The notes under the pieces were generated by a model. The model saw only the letters and a program-made list of their open reading frames with translations. It was not told where the DNA came from and searched no databases. Shown here in pieces: positions 1 to 7,717 of a DNA stretch of 37,540 nucleotides. The stretch is from Paracoccaceae bacterium (GTDB lineage: Bacteria > Pseudomonadota > Alphaproteobacteria > Rhodobacterales > Rhodobacteraceae), in NCBI GenBank assembly GCA_017854585.1, contig JAFMHK010000013.1, positions 1 through 37,540 on the forward strand, in the 5' to 3' direction. The translations under genes and the position numbers were made by a program. Every line of letters starts with the position of its first letter. The stretch's first letter is position 1.

Positions 1-1730
1 GACAATGGGATCAACCCGTGTTGCGCGATCTGTTGGAGCGCATCTTGCCCGACAATACCACGGTCGAGGCGTTTGAGGCCAAGATGAAGATCGCGGGCGT
101 CGGCGAACGCAGCATGCTGATGAATGCGCGTCAGATCAAGGACGGTGTGGACGGTAGGAACCTGATCTTGCTGGCGGCAGAAGACATAACCGAAACTGAG
201 CAGAGCCGCCGTGAGCTGGAAGAACGCGAGGCCCGGCTCAGCGCCATTCTGGACGCCGCCCCCGAGGCGATCATCACCATCAACCAACAGGGCATCGTCA
301 GCAGCTACAGCCCGGCATCCGCCACCATTCTGGGCTACACCGCCGACGAAGTCATCGGGCAGAACATCTCGATGCTGATGCCCGAGTCGCACCAGCGTCA
401 CCATGATGAATACATGTCCCACTATCTCGAAACCGGCGAAAAGAAGGTCATCGGGATCGGGCGGGAGTTCGCGGCCCGCCACAAGACTGGGGCTGAGGTG
501 CCGATCCGCCTGAATGTCGCCGAATTCTGGATCGACGATGCGCGCCATTTCACCGGCATCCTGCACGACCTGACCGAAGAGGTGAAACGCCGCAGCGCGC
601 TGCAGCGCGCCCAAAAGATGGAGGCGGTCGGCCAACTGACGGGGGGGCTTGCCCATGATTTCAACAATCTTCTGACCGTCATTATCGGCAATCTGGAACT
701 GCTGGAAATGCAGACGGGTAATTCCCGCAAACCGGAGCTTCTGAACGAGGCATTGGAAGCCGCAAACCTTGGCACAAAGCTCACCACCCAGTTGCTCGCG
801 TTTTCCAGAAAGCAGACGCTGGAACCCGAAGTCGTGCAGTTGAACCAACTGGTGACGTCCATAAGATCGATCTTGGCCAGAACACTGGGCGAGCAGATCA
901 AGATCGCGACGTATCTGGCCAACGATCTGCACCCGACGCTGACCGATCCGGGGCAGGTTGAAAACGCCTTGCTGAACCTTGCCCTCAATGCCCGCGATGC
1001 CATGCCCGATGGCGGCATGCTGACGATCGAAACCAAGAATGTCACGCTGGATGCCGATTATGCCGCCACCCAGATTGATGTCGAACCCGGCTCCTATGTG
1101 GCGTTGTCCGTGACCGACACCGGGACCGGGATGCCGCCAGAGGTGATTGAACGCGTATTTGAACCCTTCTTCACCACCAAGGGCGTGGGATCCGGGTCTG
1201 GTCTGGGGCTCAGCATGGTTTACGGTTTCGCCAAGCAATCCGGCGGCCACGTCGCGATCTACAGCGAAGAGGGTCGGGGAACGACCGTCACGCTTTATCT
1301 TCCCCCCGCATCGACGGATGCCGTCACTGGCACCGAGATGGCCAATTTGGATCTGCCCGAAAAGGGAAACGAAACGATCTTGGTGGTCGAGGACGACCCC
1401 GGTGTCCGGCGGCTCACGGTGACCCGGCTTGAAGGGCTGGGCTACAACGTGATGGCCGCAGATAACGGTCCCGCCGCAATCAAGATGCTGCGTGGAAACA
1501 AGAAGATCGATCTGGTCTTGTCCGATGTCGTCATGCCCGGCGGCATGACGGGCTTCGAGGTGGCCGATCAGGCGCTTGAGATCAACCCCGCGCTCAAGGT
1601 CTTGCTGGCCACGGGGTATGCAAGCGGCGGTGAGATGCGCAGCGGCGAAGGCCGGACCAAATACCCGATCTTGCGAAAACCCTATGGTTTGCGCGACTTG
1701 GCGGCGGCACTCCGGGAATTGCTGGAATAG
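1..1730 (+). CDS. PAS-domain hybrid sensor histidine kinase/response regulator, 5' partial
   Basis: Two-component hybrid kinase whose N-terminus lies outside the window; the frame is open from base 3. Numbering from the GTG at 18: residues 1-60 look like the end of one PAS-like domain, a short charged helix follows (60-75), then a PAS domain (about 75-190). The dimerisation/phosphoacceptor segment has GLAHDFNNLL with His213. The ATPase domain shows the N box (NLALNARDAM), DTGTGMP and GSGLGLSMV. A receiver domain follows from about 452, with acidic ED pair near 459, phosphoacceptor Asp503 in LVLSDVVMPGG and Lys in ILRKPYG. No membrane segment is visible in this part. Phosphotransfer from His213 to Asp503 is expected from the family; the input signal and output are unknown. 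The beginning resembles the PAS tail of CheB/CheR-PAS hybrids, so the full protein could be larger. It converges on the next gene with 10 nt between stops. Confidence 0.9.
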   Translation, partial: QWDQPVLRDLLERILPDNTTVEAFEAKMKIAGVGERSMLMNARQIKDGVDGRNLILLAAEDITETEQSRRELEEREARLSAILDAAPEAIITINQQGIVSSYSPASATILGYTADEVIGQNISMLMPESHQRHHDEYMSHYLETGEKKVIGIGREFAARHKTGAEVPIRLNVAEFWIDDARHFTGILHDLTEEVKRRSALQRAQKMEAVGQLTGGLAHDFNNLLTVIIGNLELLEMQTGNSRKPELLNEALEAANLGTKLTTQLLAFSRKQTLEPEVVQLNQLVTSIRSILARTLGEQIKIATYLANDLHPTLTDPGQVENALLNLALNARDAMPDGGMLTIETKNVTLDADYAATQIDVEPGSYVALSVTDTGTGMPPEVIERVFEPFFTTKGVGSGSGLGLSMVYGFAKQSGGHVAIYSEEGRGTTVTLYLPPASTDAVTGTEMANLDLPEKGNETILVVEDDPGVRRLTVTRLEGLGYNVMAADNGPAAIKMLRGNKKIDLVLSDVVMPGGMTGFEVADQALEINPALKVLLATGYASGGEMRSGEGRTKYPILRKPYGLRDLAAALRELLE

Positions 1731-1740
1731 CCTTGCGGCG

Positions 1741-2355
1741 TTAGTTTCGGGCGCGCCGCATCATCGCCTCGTGAACGGCCTGCATCCCCCGATCGGCCAT
1801 ATCGCTGACCTCGGCGGCATGAAGGTGCAACGCCGCGACGATCTCCGGGTCGTCTGATGTCTGAACCACGACGATCCCCTCGTCGGTGATGTCGATCTGG
1901 GATTGGATGTCGTCACCGCGCGCAAAGAAGATGTCCAGCGTCGGGCTTTGGATCAGGATTTCCGGGTCGTCGCCACGTTCGACCCGCGTGATCATGCCAA
2001 CGACATGGCTGACCATTGCTGCCATGACATCGGGGTCCGAAGACCGCGTCACGGTGCGGATCCCATCGGAAAGTTCCACAACCTCTCGTGTGATCGTCTG
2101 AAAGTTCTGGAACATCACGGCCAGTTCCGCGCTTTCTTCCGGCGTCGCATTTGCGCCGATCAGGCCGGGCATGTTGGCCAGATCATGGCCCATGCCATCC
2201 GCGCCATGCATATGCGCGCCGTTATGCATATATGACGCCATCCGGAACCCGATCGCGTCGTTCCCCGCCACCGCCAGCCCCAGCGTAAAGGCCACGACAA
2301 GGCCAATCCCGACCGCGCCGATCCGCCATTCTCTTCTCAGGTTCATTTTCGGCAT
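1741..2355 (-). CDS. membrane-anchored His/Met-rich protein of unknown function
   Basis: I do not recognise a named family. The 204-residue product has one N-terminal hydrophobic segment (about residues 12-32), then a short His/Met/Gly/Asp-rich patch (MHNGAHMHGADGMGHD) and a soluble, acidic, mostly helical tail. The layout suggests an inner-membrane-anchored periplasmic protein, and the His/Met patch could bind a metal such as copper; both are inference. The ATG at 2355 is preferred because AAGGGA lies about 8 nt upstream; ATG at 2346 is an alternative. The frame stays open further upstream (to about 2607), but that extension is Arg/Cys-rich and lacks the hydrophobic start, so it is probably not translated. 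A palindrome at 2447-2459 lies about 90 bp upstream. Confidence 0.7.
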   Translation of the reverse strand: MPKMNLRREWRIGAVGIGLVVAFTLGLAVAGNDAIGFRMASYMHNGAHMHGADGMGHDLANMPGLIGANATPEESAELAVMFQNFQTITREVVELSDGIRTVTRSSDPDVMAAMVSHVVGMITRVERGDDPEILIQSPTLDIFFARGDDIQSQIDITDEGIVVVQTSDDPEIVAALHLHAAEVSDMADRGMQAVHEAMMRRARN

Positions 2356-2824
2356 CTTGGGTATCCCTTGGGGCTGCAAACGGCTCTGGACGGATCGGCA
2401 ATCGCGCCGATCAACGGCGCGGTCGTGGCGCTGTTGACTGATATTGTTTACATTGTAAATCACAACCCGCAACGCCGCAACGCCGCAAACCCCGCATGCC
2501 AAGGCCGGATCATTCCCGCCCGCGCGAAATGGGCTGATCAAAATGCGCGGCGGTAGCCATGTGGACACAGGGCCGTGCGACGGGGGGAATACCGGATGGG
2601 TGCGCACAACAAGGCGGTTCGTTTTTCAGCCGATCCCTTGAGGCTGTCTTTCCCCCGGAGTGGCGCACGCCCGCGCGCCCCCACCGTTCACGTCACCCCC
2701 GGGCCCCACGCAATCCCCGCCGCCGTCCTTTCCGGGCGCTCGGGGGCTGGACCGCAGTAATTCGTGTGCAGTATGTGTGCGACATGGACGTGACGCCGGT
2801 TCGCGGCCCATAGGAGAGCTGATA
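2356..2824. other. 469-bp gap between divergent genes
   Basis: No convincing gene is seen here. The interval separates the divergent His/Met-rich protein gene (minus) and dusA (plus), so it should hold both promoters. It contains the palindrome at 2447-2459, a run of three 8-bp repeats (CCGCAACG twice, then CCGCAAAC) at 2467-2490, and a very GC-rich stretch at 2650-2750. Short open frames across it have arginine/proline-rich translations and no matching ribosome binding sites. Confidence 0.6.
2447..2459. promoter_or_regulatory. palindromic operator-like site TTTACATTGTAAA
   Basis: The 13-bp site has arms TTTACA and TGTAAA around one central base. Its TACA/TGTA core is like operators of the BlaI/CopY type, though with one base rather than two in the centre. 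It lies in an AT-rich island inside a GC-rich gap, where a promoter would be expected. The regulator is not identified. Confidence 0.35.
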
Positions 2825-3823
2825 ATGCCCACCAACGCAGCCACTGCAGCCGCGCGGTTGTCCGTCGCGCCGATGATGGATTGGACCGATCGCCATTGCA
2901 GGTACCTGCACCGGCTGATGTCGCGCCACGCGCTGCTTTATACCGAAATGGTGACAGCCCCCGCCGTCATCAACGGCGATCGGAACCGGTTGCTGGCGTT
3001 CGATCCCGCAGAACATCCCGTCGCGCTGCAATTGGGCGGTTCTGACCCGGCGGAACTGGCAAGCGCCACGCGCATCGCTGCGGCTTATGGGTATGATGAG
3101 ATCAACCTCAACGTCGGGTGTCCGTCGGACCGGGTCCAATCGGGCTGCTTTGGCGCGGTGTTGATGGAACGTCCCGCGTTGGTGGCCGACTGCGTCGCCG
3201 CCATGATCGCGGCAGGCCCGGTCGCGGTCACCGTGAAATGCCGCATCGGTGTTGATGATCAGGTGCCTGCCGATGTCCTCCCCGATTTCTTGCAGACCGT
3301 CAGTGCGGCGGGCGTCACCCGGTTCTCGATCCATGCCCGCAAGGCGTGGCTGCAGGGTCTCAGCCCGAAGCAGAACCGCGATGTGCCGCCGCTGGATTAC
3401 CCGCTGGTGCATCGCATGAAGCGTGAATTTCCCCACCTGCACCTGTCGATCAACGGCGGCATCACGTCATTGGACGCGGCGCGCGCGCATCTGGACGCGG
3501 GACTGGATGGCGTGATGATCGGGCGCGCCGCCTACCATACGCCTGCCGATATCTTGCTGGACGCGGACCGGGTCATTTTCGATGATCGCGCACCGCCGCG
3601 CAGCGCCGAGGATGTTGCCCGCCTGATGCTCCCCTATATCGCCGCGCATCTGGCCACTGGGGGACGGCTCAACCAGATCACCCGGCATATGCTGGGCCTT
3701 TTTGCCGGTCGCCCCGGCGCGCGCGCCTGGAAGCGGACGCTTTCGGAACGGGCGCATCTGCCCGGTGCCGGCCCTGAGGTGGTGGAGGCCGCATTGGCCG
3801 ACGTGGCCCTGCGCGCCGCCTGA
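2825..3823 (+). CDS. dusA: tRNA-dihydrouridine synthase DusA
   Basis: FMN-dependent, NADPH-using enzyme that reduces specific D-loop uridines of tRNA (U20/U20a for DusA) to dihydrouridine; cytoplasmic. The 332-residue length fits the family. Motifs in order: VAPMMDWTDRH at 14-24, YTEMVTAPAV at 39-48, LQLGGSDP, INLNVGCPSDRVQSGCFGA with the likely catalytic Cys99, VKCRIGVDD, the SIHARKAWLQGLSP segment typical of the DusA branch, INGGI, and the phosphate-binding GVMIGRAAYH. Start chosen at the ATG at 2825, with AGGAGA 8 nt upstream; the frame is open upstream but encodes Pro/Arg-rich sequence. Transcribed alone, and followed at once by a hairpin/T-run terminator that starts in its stop codon. 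Confidence 0.96.
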   Translation: MPTNAATAAARLSVAPMMDWTDRHCRYLHRLMSRHALLYTEMVTAPAVINGDRNRLLAFDPAEHPVALQLGGSDPAELASATRIAAAYGYDEINLNVGCPSDRVQSGCFGAVLMERPALVADCVAAMIAAGPVAVTVKCRIGVDDQVPADVLPDFLQTVSAAGVTRFSIHARKAWLQGLSPKQNRDVPPLDYPLVHRMKREFPHLHLSINGGITSLDAARAHLDAGLDGVMIGRAAYHTPADILLDADRVIFDDRAPPRSAEDVARLMLPYIAAHLATGGRLNQITRHMLGLFAGRPGARAWKRTLSERAHLPGAGPEVVEAALADVALRAA

Positions 3824-3862
3824 AGGCCGCGATGCGGCCTTGCCTCCGGCGGGGATATTTTT
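3823..3862 (+). terminator. terminator of dusA, repeat copy A
   Basis: A perfect 8-bp stem (AAGGCCGC/GCGGCCTT, loop GAT, 3823-3841) is followed by a weaker CCTCC/GGGG hairpin and a T-run at 3858-3862. The following GACCAGAAGAAG (3863-3874) matches the tail of two other copies in this window (near 9051-9086 and 20583-20615). Confidence 0.7.
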
Positions 3863-3943
3863 GACCAGAAGAAGCAGGGCTGCTTGGCAGCGACCGGGCG
3901 CTGCGATAAGGGCAGAGCCAGGGACTGCGCTCGAGGGGACATC

Positions 3944-4765
3944 ATGCCGGAACTAACCGAATTTCTGCCAATGCTGGCGCTGATCCTTGTGATCGGGGCC
4001 TTTGCGGGCGTGGTGGCAGGCTTGCTTGGCGTGGGTGGCGGGATCATTCTGGTCCCGGCGTTCTATTTCGCGTTTTCCTCGCTTGGGTATTCGACTGACG
4101 GGCTGATCCAGATCTGTCTGGCAACCTCGCTTGCCACCATCATCGTGACCTCGGTCCGATCGTTGTTGGCGCACCACAAGAAGGGCGCGGTGGACTGGGA
4201 TATCTTGCGCGCATGGGCCCCCGGCATCGCCATCGGCTCGGGCTTGGGCGTGATCGCGGCCAGCGGCCTGCGCAGTGAGATTTTGATGGGTATCTTCGGC
4301 GTGCTTGGCGTGATCGTCGGCCTCTACTTCGGCTTTGGTCGCGCCCATTGGCGGCTGGGCGAGGCGATGCCCGCCGGGATAGCGCGCGCCATCGTGTCAC
4401 CGACGCTTGGCTTCCTGTCGGTCCTGATGGGCATCGGCGGCGGCAGTTTCGGCGTTCCGCTGATGAGCCTTTATGGCGTCGCGATCCATCGGGCTGTGGC
4501 CACTGCGGCGGGCTTTGGCGTCATCATTGCGGTGCCGTCCGTGTTGGGATTCTTGTTCATTCAGGCCGGTCCACAAGCGCCGCCCTACACCATCGGTCAG
4601 GTCAATCTGGTGGCGTTCGCCATCGTCGTCGCCATGACGATGATCACCACGCCGTGGGGTGTGAAACTGGCCCATGCGATGGACCCCAAGCCGCTGAAAC
4701 GCGCCTTTGCGGTGTTCATCATGGTGATGGCGCTCAACATGCTGCGCAAGGCCTTTGGGTATTGA
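3944..4765 (+). CDS. TauE/SafE family sulfite/organosulfonate exporter-like permease
   Basis: Integral membrane permease of 273 residues with about eight hydrophobic segments. The family signature is seen twice: near the N-terminus as GVVAGLLGVGGGIILVPAFY and in the second half as SVLMGIGGGSFGVPLMSLYG, the usual internal duplication. Members move sulfite, sulfoacetate or other small anions across the inner membrane; substrate cannot be told from sequence. Start at the ATG at 3944, with GAGGGG about 6 nt upstream. The downstream gene appears to start with a TTG that overlaps this stop codon (TTGA), so the two are probably coupled. Confidence 0.9.
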   Translation: MPELTEFLPMLALILVIGAFAGVVAGLLGVGGGIILVPAFYFAFSSLGYSTDGLIQICLATSLATIIVTSVRSLLAHHKKGAVDWDILRAWAPGIAIGSGLGVIAASGLRSEILMGIFGVLGVIVGLYFGFGRAHWRLGEAMPAGIARAIVSPTLGFLSVLMGIGGGSFGVPLMSLYGVAIHRAVATAAGFGVIIAVPSVLGFLFIQAGPQAPPYTIGQVNLVAFAIVVAMTMITTPWGVKLAHAMDPKPLKRAFAVFIMVMALNMLRKAFGY

Positions 4766-5511
4766 TCTGGACGGACCGCGGTTGGCAGGTATTTCCACCT
4801 GACGCTGCGGAGTGGGTGGCCCATGCGGCGCCTGTTGCCAGCCAGATCGCGCATGCCGCACCGCGCCGACATGGGGGCACGTGGGTGGCGGGCGTCGATG
4901 CTCTTGGCAATGACGCGCGGGGCAGGGTCGGTGACGGCCCGCCGCTGCTGTGCGCGGCGCTAAACGCCGCTCAGGCCATCACGGGGCCCTTGGCGCTTCA
5001 CCACGCGCAGGTTTCGGGCGTCTTTCCCGGCTATCCGGGCCGCGACCCGGATGAAAGCGCCGCCGCCCACCGTTTTCGCCTGACCCGCGACGCCGCGCAT
5101 CTGGACGGTCTCTTGCCGATCGGCCCGGACCGCCGCCGCCATTTGCACGAACCCCACGCATGGATACTTGGCCTACCGGTCACGGCGATCCCGTCTGGGT
5201 CCGCCGCCCCCGTGGTGTTCGAGGGCAGTCATCACATCATCCGCAAGGCCCTGCGCGACGCACTTGACCCGCACGACCCGGTGACGTGGTCCGGGATCGA
5301 TCTGACCATGGCCTATCAGGCCGCCCGGCGTCAGGTGTTCGCCACCTGCAACCGCATCGAAATCGCCGCCGAACCGGGACAATCGTTCCTGATCCACCGC
5401 CTTGCCATCCACGGCATCGCACCTTGGACCTCAGCCGCAACCGGCTGGCGCGGGGTGGTCTATTTCAGACCACAGTTGGCGCGGATGGAAGATTGGCTGA
5501 CCCTGCCGTGA
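4762..5511 (+). CDS. Fe(II)/2-oxoglutarate-dioxygenase-like (phytanoyl-CoA dioxygenase-type) protein
   Basis: A 249-residue protein of a type I recall as conserved but uncharacterised in Roseobacters. The proposed start is TTG at 4762, overlapping the stop of the permease gene; the protein sequence looks conserved from IWTDRGWQVFPPD onward, and no ATG lies nearby. An HxD pair (His113, Asp115 in DAAHLDGLL) and a later His (212 or 217 in IHRLAIHGIAPW) followed by YFRP (Arg236) fit the facial triad and cosubstrate-binding Arg of a double-stranded beta-helix oxygenase. FEGSHHIIRKAL resembles the G-S-H segment of PhyH-like enzymes. Substrate is unknown. The assignment to the superfamily is inference from motif spacing. 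Confidence 0.72.
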   Translation: MIWTDRGWQVFPPDAAEWVAHAAPVASQIAHAAPRRHGGTWVAGVDALGNDARGRVGDGPPLLCAALNAAQAITGPLALHHAQVSGVFPGYPGRDPDESAAAHRFRLTRDAAHLDGLLPIGPDRRRHLHEPHAWILGLPVTAIPSGSAAPVVFEGSHHIIRKALRDALDPHDPVTWSGIDLTMAYQAARRQVFATCNRIEIAAEPGQSFLIHRLAIHGIAPWTSAATGWRGVVYFRPQLARMEDWLTLP

Positions 5512-5524
5512 TCGTGCCTGTCAT

Positions 5525-5539
5525 GCGGCTTCGTGCCGC
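5525..5539. terminator. short hairpin between convergent genes
   Basis: GCGGC/GCCGC with loop TTCGT lies between the convergent stops at 5511 and 5574. There is no T-run, so it is at best a weak bidirectional terminator. Confidence 0.3.
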
Positions 5540-5573
5540 TTGACCAAAACCCGCGCGCTGCATTGGCCGGGTG

Positions 5574-5822
5574 CTAATCGATGGTGCCGGTGCGCCGGAC
5601 CAGCCGCCCGGCGCGGCCACCCTTGCGCTTTTGCAGTAGCGGCGCGCGCAGCGGCAAGGCCGCCATCACCTTGGCCCGGTCATCATGTCCCATCCGACCC
5701 CACTGCGTGATCTCGTCGATCGTCCGCAGGCATCCTGTGCACAGCCGCGTCTCGGGCTGAATCACACAGATCTTGATGCAGGGGCTGGCGATCTCGTCGC
5801 GTTTCCAGATGTCGTCGGTCAT
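5574..5822 (-). CDS. DUF1289 domain protein, small Cys-rich
   Basis: 82-residue protein with the DUF1289 pattern SPCIKICVIQPETRLCTGCL: Cys15, Cys19, Cys28 and Cys31 (CxxxC-x8-CxxC), followed by RTIDEITQW. The four cysteines probably bind zinc or an iron-sulfur cluster; function is not known. The C-terminus is basic (QKRKGGRAGRLVRR), which could suit nucleic acid contact. Its ATG overlaps the stop of ruvX (ATGA), making it the last gene of the ccmI-ruvX-DUF1289 run. Start is well fixed by the overlap and the family's usual N-terminus. Confidence 0.9.
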   Translation of the reverse strand: MTDDIWKRDEIASPCIKICVIQPETRLCTGCLRTIDEITQWGRMGHDDRAKVMAALPLRAPLLQKRKGGRAGRLVRRTGTID

Positions 5823-6307
5823 GGGTGCTCAGTTCGTAAATGGTACAAGCGGTCCAGCGCTCCTTGCAGGATATAGCTTGCCGCGACGGCATCGATCACC
5901 TCTGCGCGACGTTTGCGGGCCATATCCGCCTCCAACAGTGCCCTTTCTGCCGCAACCGTGCTCAACCGTTCGTCCCAATAGGCGATCGGCAGGCCCGCGA
6001 AGGCGTCAAGCCGGGTCAAGTTACGCGCGAAGGCCCGCGTGGATTGGGCACGGGGCCCCTCGGACCCGTCCATGTTGCGCGGAAGGCCAAGGATGATCGC
6101 CCCGATCTCGCGCTTGGCCACGATTTCCGCAAGCCGCGCGGCATCGAGGGTAAATTTGACACGCTTCACCGTTTCCAGTGCGCTTGCCACCGACAACAGC
6201 CGATCCGACACCGCCACGCCGATCGTCTTGGTCCCGAGATCCAGCCCCATGATGGCGCGGGCGCGGGGCAGGGCGGCGGGCAGTTCGGTGATGTCTTCGA
6301 TGATCAC
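5819..6307 (-). CDS. ruvX: RuvX/YqgF putative pre-16S rRNA nuclease / Holliday junction resolvase
   Basis: RNase H-fold nuclease, 162 residues from a GTG at 6307 that overlaps the ccmI stop (GTGA). YqgF proteins are needed for 5' maturation of 16S rRNA in E. coli and were first predicted as Holliday-junction resolvases. Motifs: IMGLDLGTKTIGVAVSD with Asp23, ILGLPRNMDGSEGPRAQ, YWDERLST with Glu113 and IDAVAASYIL with Asp139; these acidic residues form the expected metal-binding active site. The frame is open upstream into ccmI, but conserved sequence begins only a few residues after the GTG. Cytoplasmic. Co-transcribed with its neighbours on the minus strand by all appearances. Confidence 0.93.
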   Translation of the reverse strand: MIIEDITELPAALPRARAIMGLDLGTKTIGVAVSDRLLSVASALETVKRVKFTLDAARLAEIVAKREIGAIILGLPRNMDGSEGPRAQSTRAFARNLTRLDAFAGLPIAYWDERLSTVAAERALLEADMARKRRAEVIDAVAASYILQGALDRLYHLRTEHP

Positions 6308-7527
6308 TCGGCAGGCTCCAGCCCGCTGGCGGCCGCATTGATCAGGTCCAGCGCTGTGGGTACATCGGCAAAGACCGTTAAGGCCTCCGCATGAATGGCG
6401 CGCGCGGCCTCGGTCTCTCCCAGCACCACGTATGCCCCGATCAGCCGCGCCCATTCATCGGGCGGGCCGCCCTCGGTTGCCAAGCGGTCGGCCAAACCGC
6501 CGACCATGCCCTGGATCATCGCAATCCGGTCCTCTGGCGCCATTTCGCCTGCCGCCTCGACCTGAGCGGCGGTCGGCCCGCGTCCCGGTTGGGGCAACTC
6601 CGCAAGGCTGACATCGACACCGGCCAGAAACGCCACCTCTTCGATCTGCAGGCGGATCGGCTCAAGCCACGGCGCGTCGGGGGTGCTTTCGGCCAGCAGG
6701 CCCCGCCAGATCGGAAACGCCAGATCGGGACGCCCCTGTTGGGCAAACATCAGACCCGCGTAGTACCGCGCCGTGCCGTCACGCGGAGCCAGCTGCAAGC
6801 CCTGCTGCAGCGCCTCCTCCGCCTCGGGCGAGACGTATCCACCCGCCGCCAACACCATCATCTCGGCCAGATCGATATAGTCGCGGCCCGACGCCGCATC
6901 GCCCAGCACCGCGATCAGACGGGCCTGCGCCAGACGGGCCGCACGGAAATTACCCAACGCGGCCTCGTTCGCGGCCAGCAACGAAAGCCCCTCGGCGTCG
7001 TCGGGGCGCTGCTCCATTATCGTGCGCAACTGCATCACCAATGCCTCGCGCGCGGCGTCCACCGGCGGCGCGCTGCGCACGCTTATCCCGTCCTCCGCGT
7101 CGGCCTGTCCCGGGCGGGCGGCGCGCGCCTGCTCCACCAGACTGATCCGCGTGGCAAGCGGCAGGTCCGGATAACCCGGCGCCCCGATCTGCAGATAGAC
7201 CCCAAAGGCCCCCGCAACCGTCAACCCGATCGCCGCCCCGATCATGGCCTTGCCCTTCGGCCCGCTGACACTGCCGCGCGTGGTTGCCTGTAACGCCCGG
7301 TCCGCCTCCAGCACCCGGCGGCTGACCTCGGTGCGCGCGCGTTCCGCCTCCGGCCCCGAGATAACGCCACGCTCCACATCGCGTTCCAGCTCGCGCAACT
7401 GGTCGCGATAAACCCGCAGGTCATAGGCCGCCGTCGGCACACCCGCCGCACGCGGCCGCAGGAATGCCATCACCAACGCCAGCGCCACCAGTGCGGAAAA
7501 TGCTCCCGTCGCGATCCAGAACCCCAT
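6304..7527 (-). CDS. ccmI: cytochrome c biogenesis protein CcmI (CycH)
   Basis: Apocytochrome chaperone of the System I (Ccm) haem-attachment pathway; it presents apocytochrome c to the CcmF/CcmH haem lyase. The 407-residue protein has an N-terminal membrane segment (about 3-23), a cytoplasmic leucine/charged helix (DLRVYRDQLRELERDVERG), a second membrane segment (about 95-112) and a periplasmic TPR-like domain to the end, the standard bipartite CcmI layout. The other ccm genes are not in this window. It is the first gene of the minus-strand run with ruvX and the DUF1289 gene, and diverges from soxB across about 190 bp. Confidence 0.92.
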   Translation of the reverse strand: MGFWIATGAFSALVALALVMAFLRPRAAGVPTAAYDLRVYRDQLRELERDVERGVISGPEAERARTEVSRRVLEADRALQATTRGSVSGPKGKAMIGAAIGLTVAGAFGVYLQIGAPGYPDLPLATRISLVEQARAARPGQADAEDGISVRSAPPVDAAREALVMQLRTIMEQRPDDAEGLSLLAANEAALGNFRAARLAQARLIAVLGDAASGRDYIDLAEMMVLAAGGYVSPEAEEALQQGLQLAPRDGTARYYAGLMFAQQGRPDLAFPIWRGLLAESTPDAPWLEPIRLQIEEVAFLAGVDVSLAELPQPGRGPTAAQVEAAGEMAPEDRIAMIQGMVGGLADRLATEGGPPDEWARLIGAYVVLGETEAARAIHAEALTVFADVPTALDLINAAASGLEPAE

Positions 7528-7717
7528 GACTTTCCGACCCTTTCATCCAGCTTCTTCCCATGTAAGGTGCCCCGCCCCAATTCAAAAGGCGCTTTTCAGC
7601 CGCAGCAGCCTGCGACACCCGCGCCCCTGTCGTAAATCGCCCTTGAAATGCCGCGCCGGGTATCCTCTTTTCATGCGCTCTGCCGCACACCAGACCCGTC
7701 AGATCAAAGGACACGCC

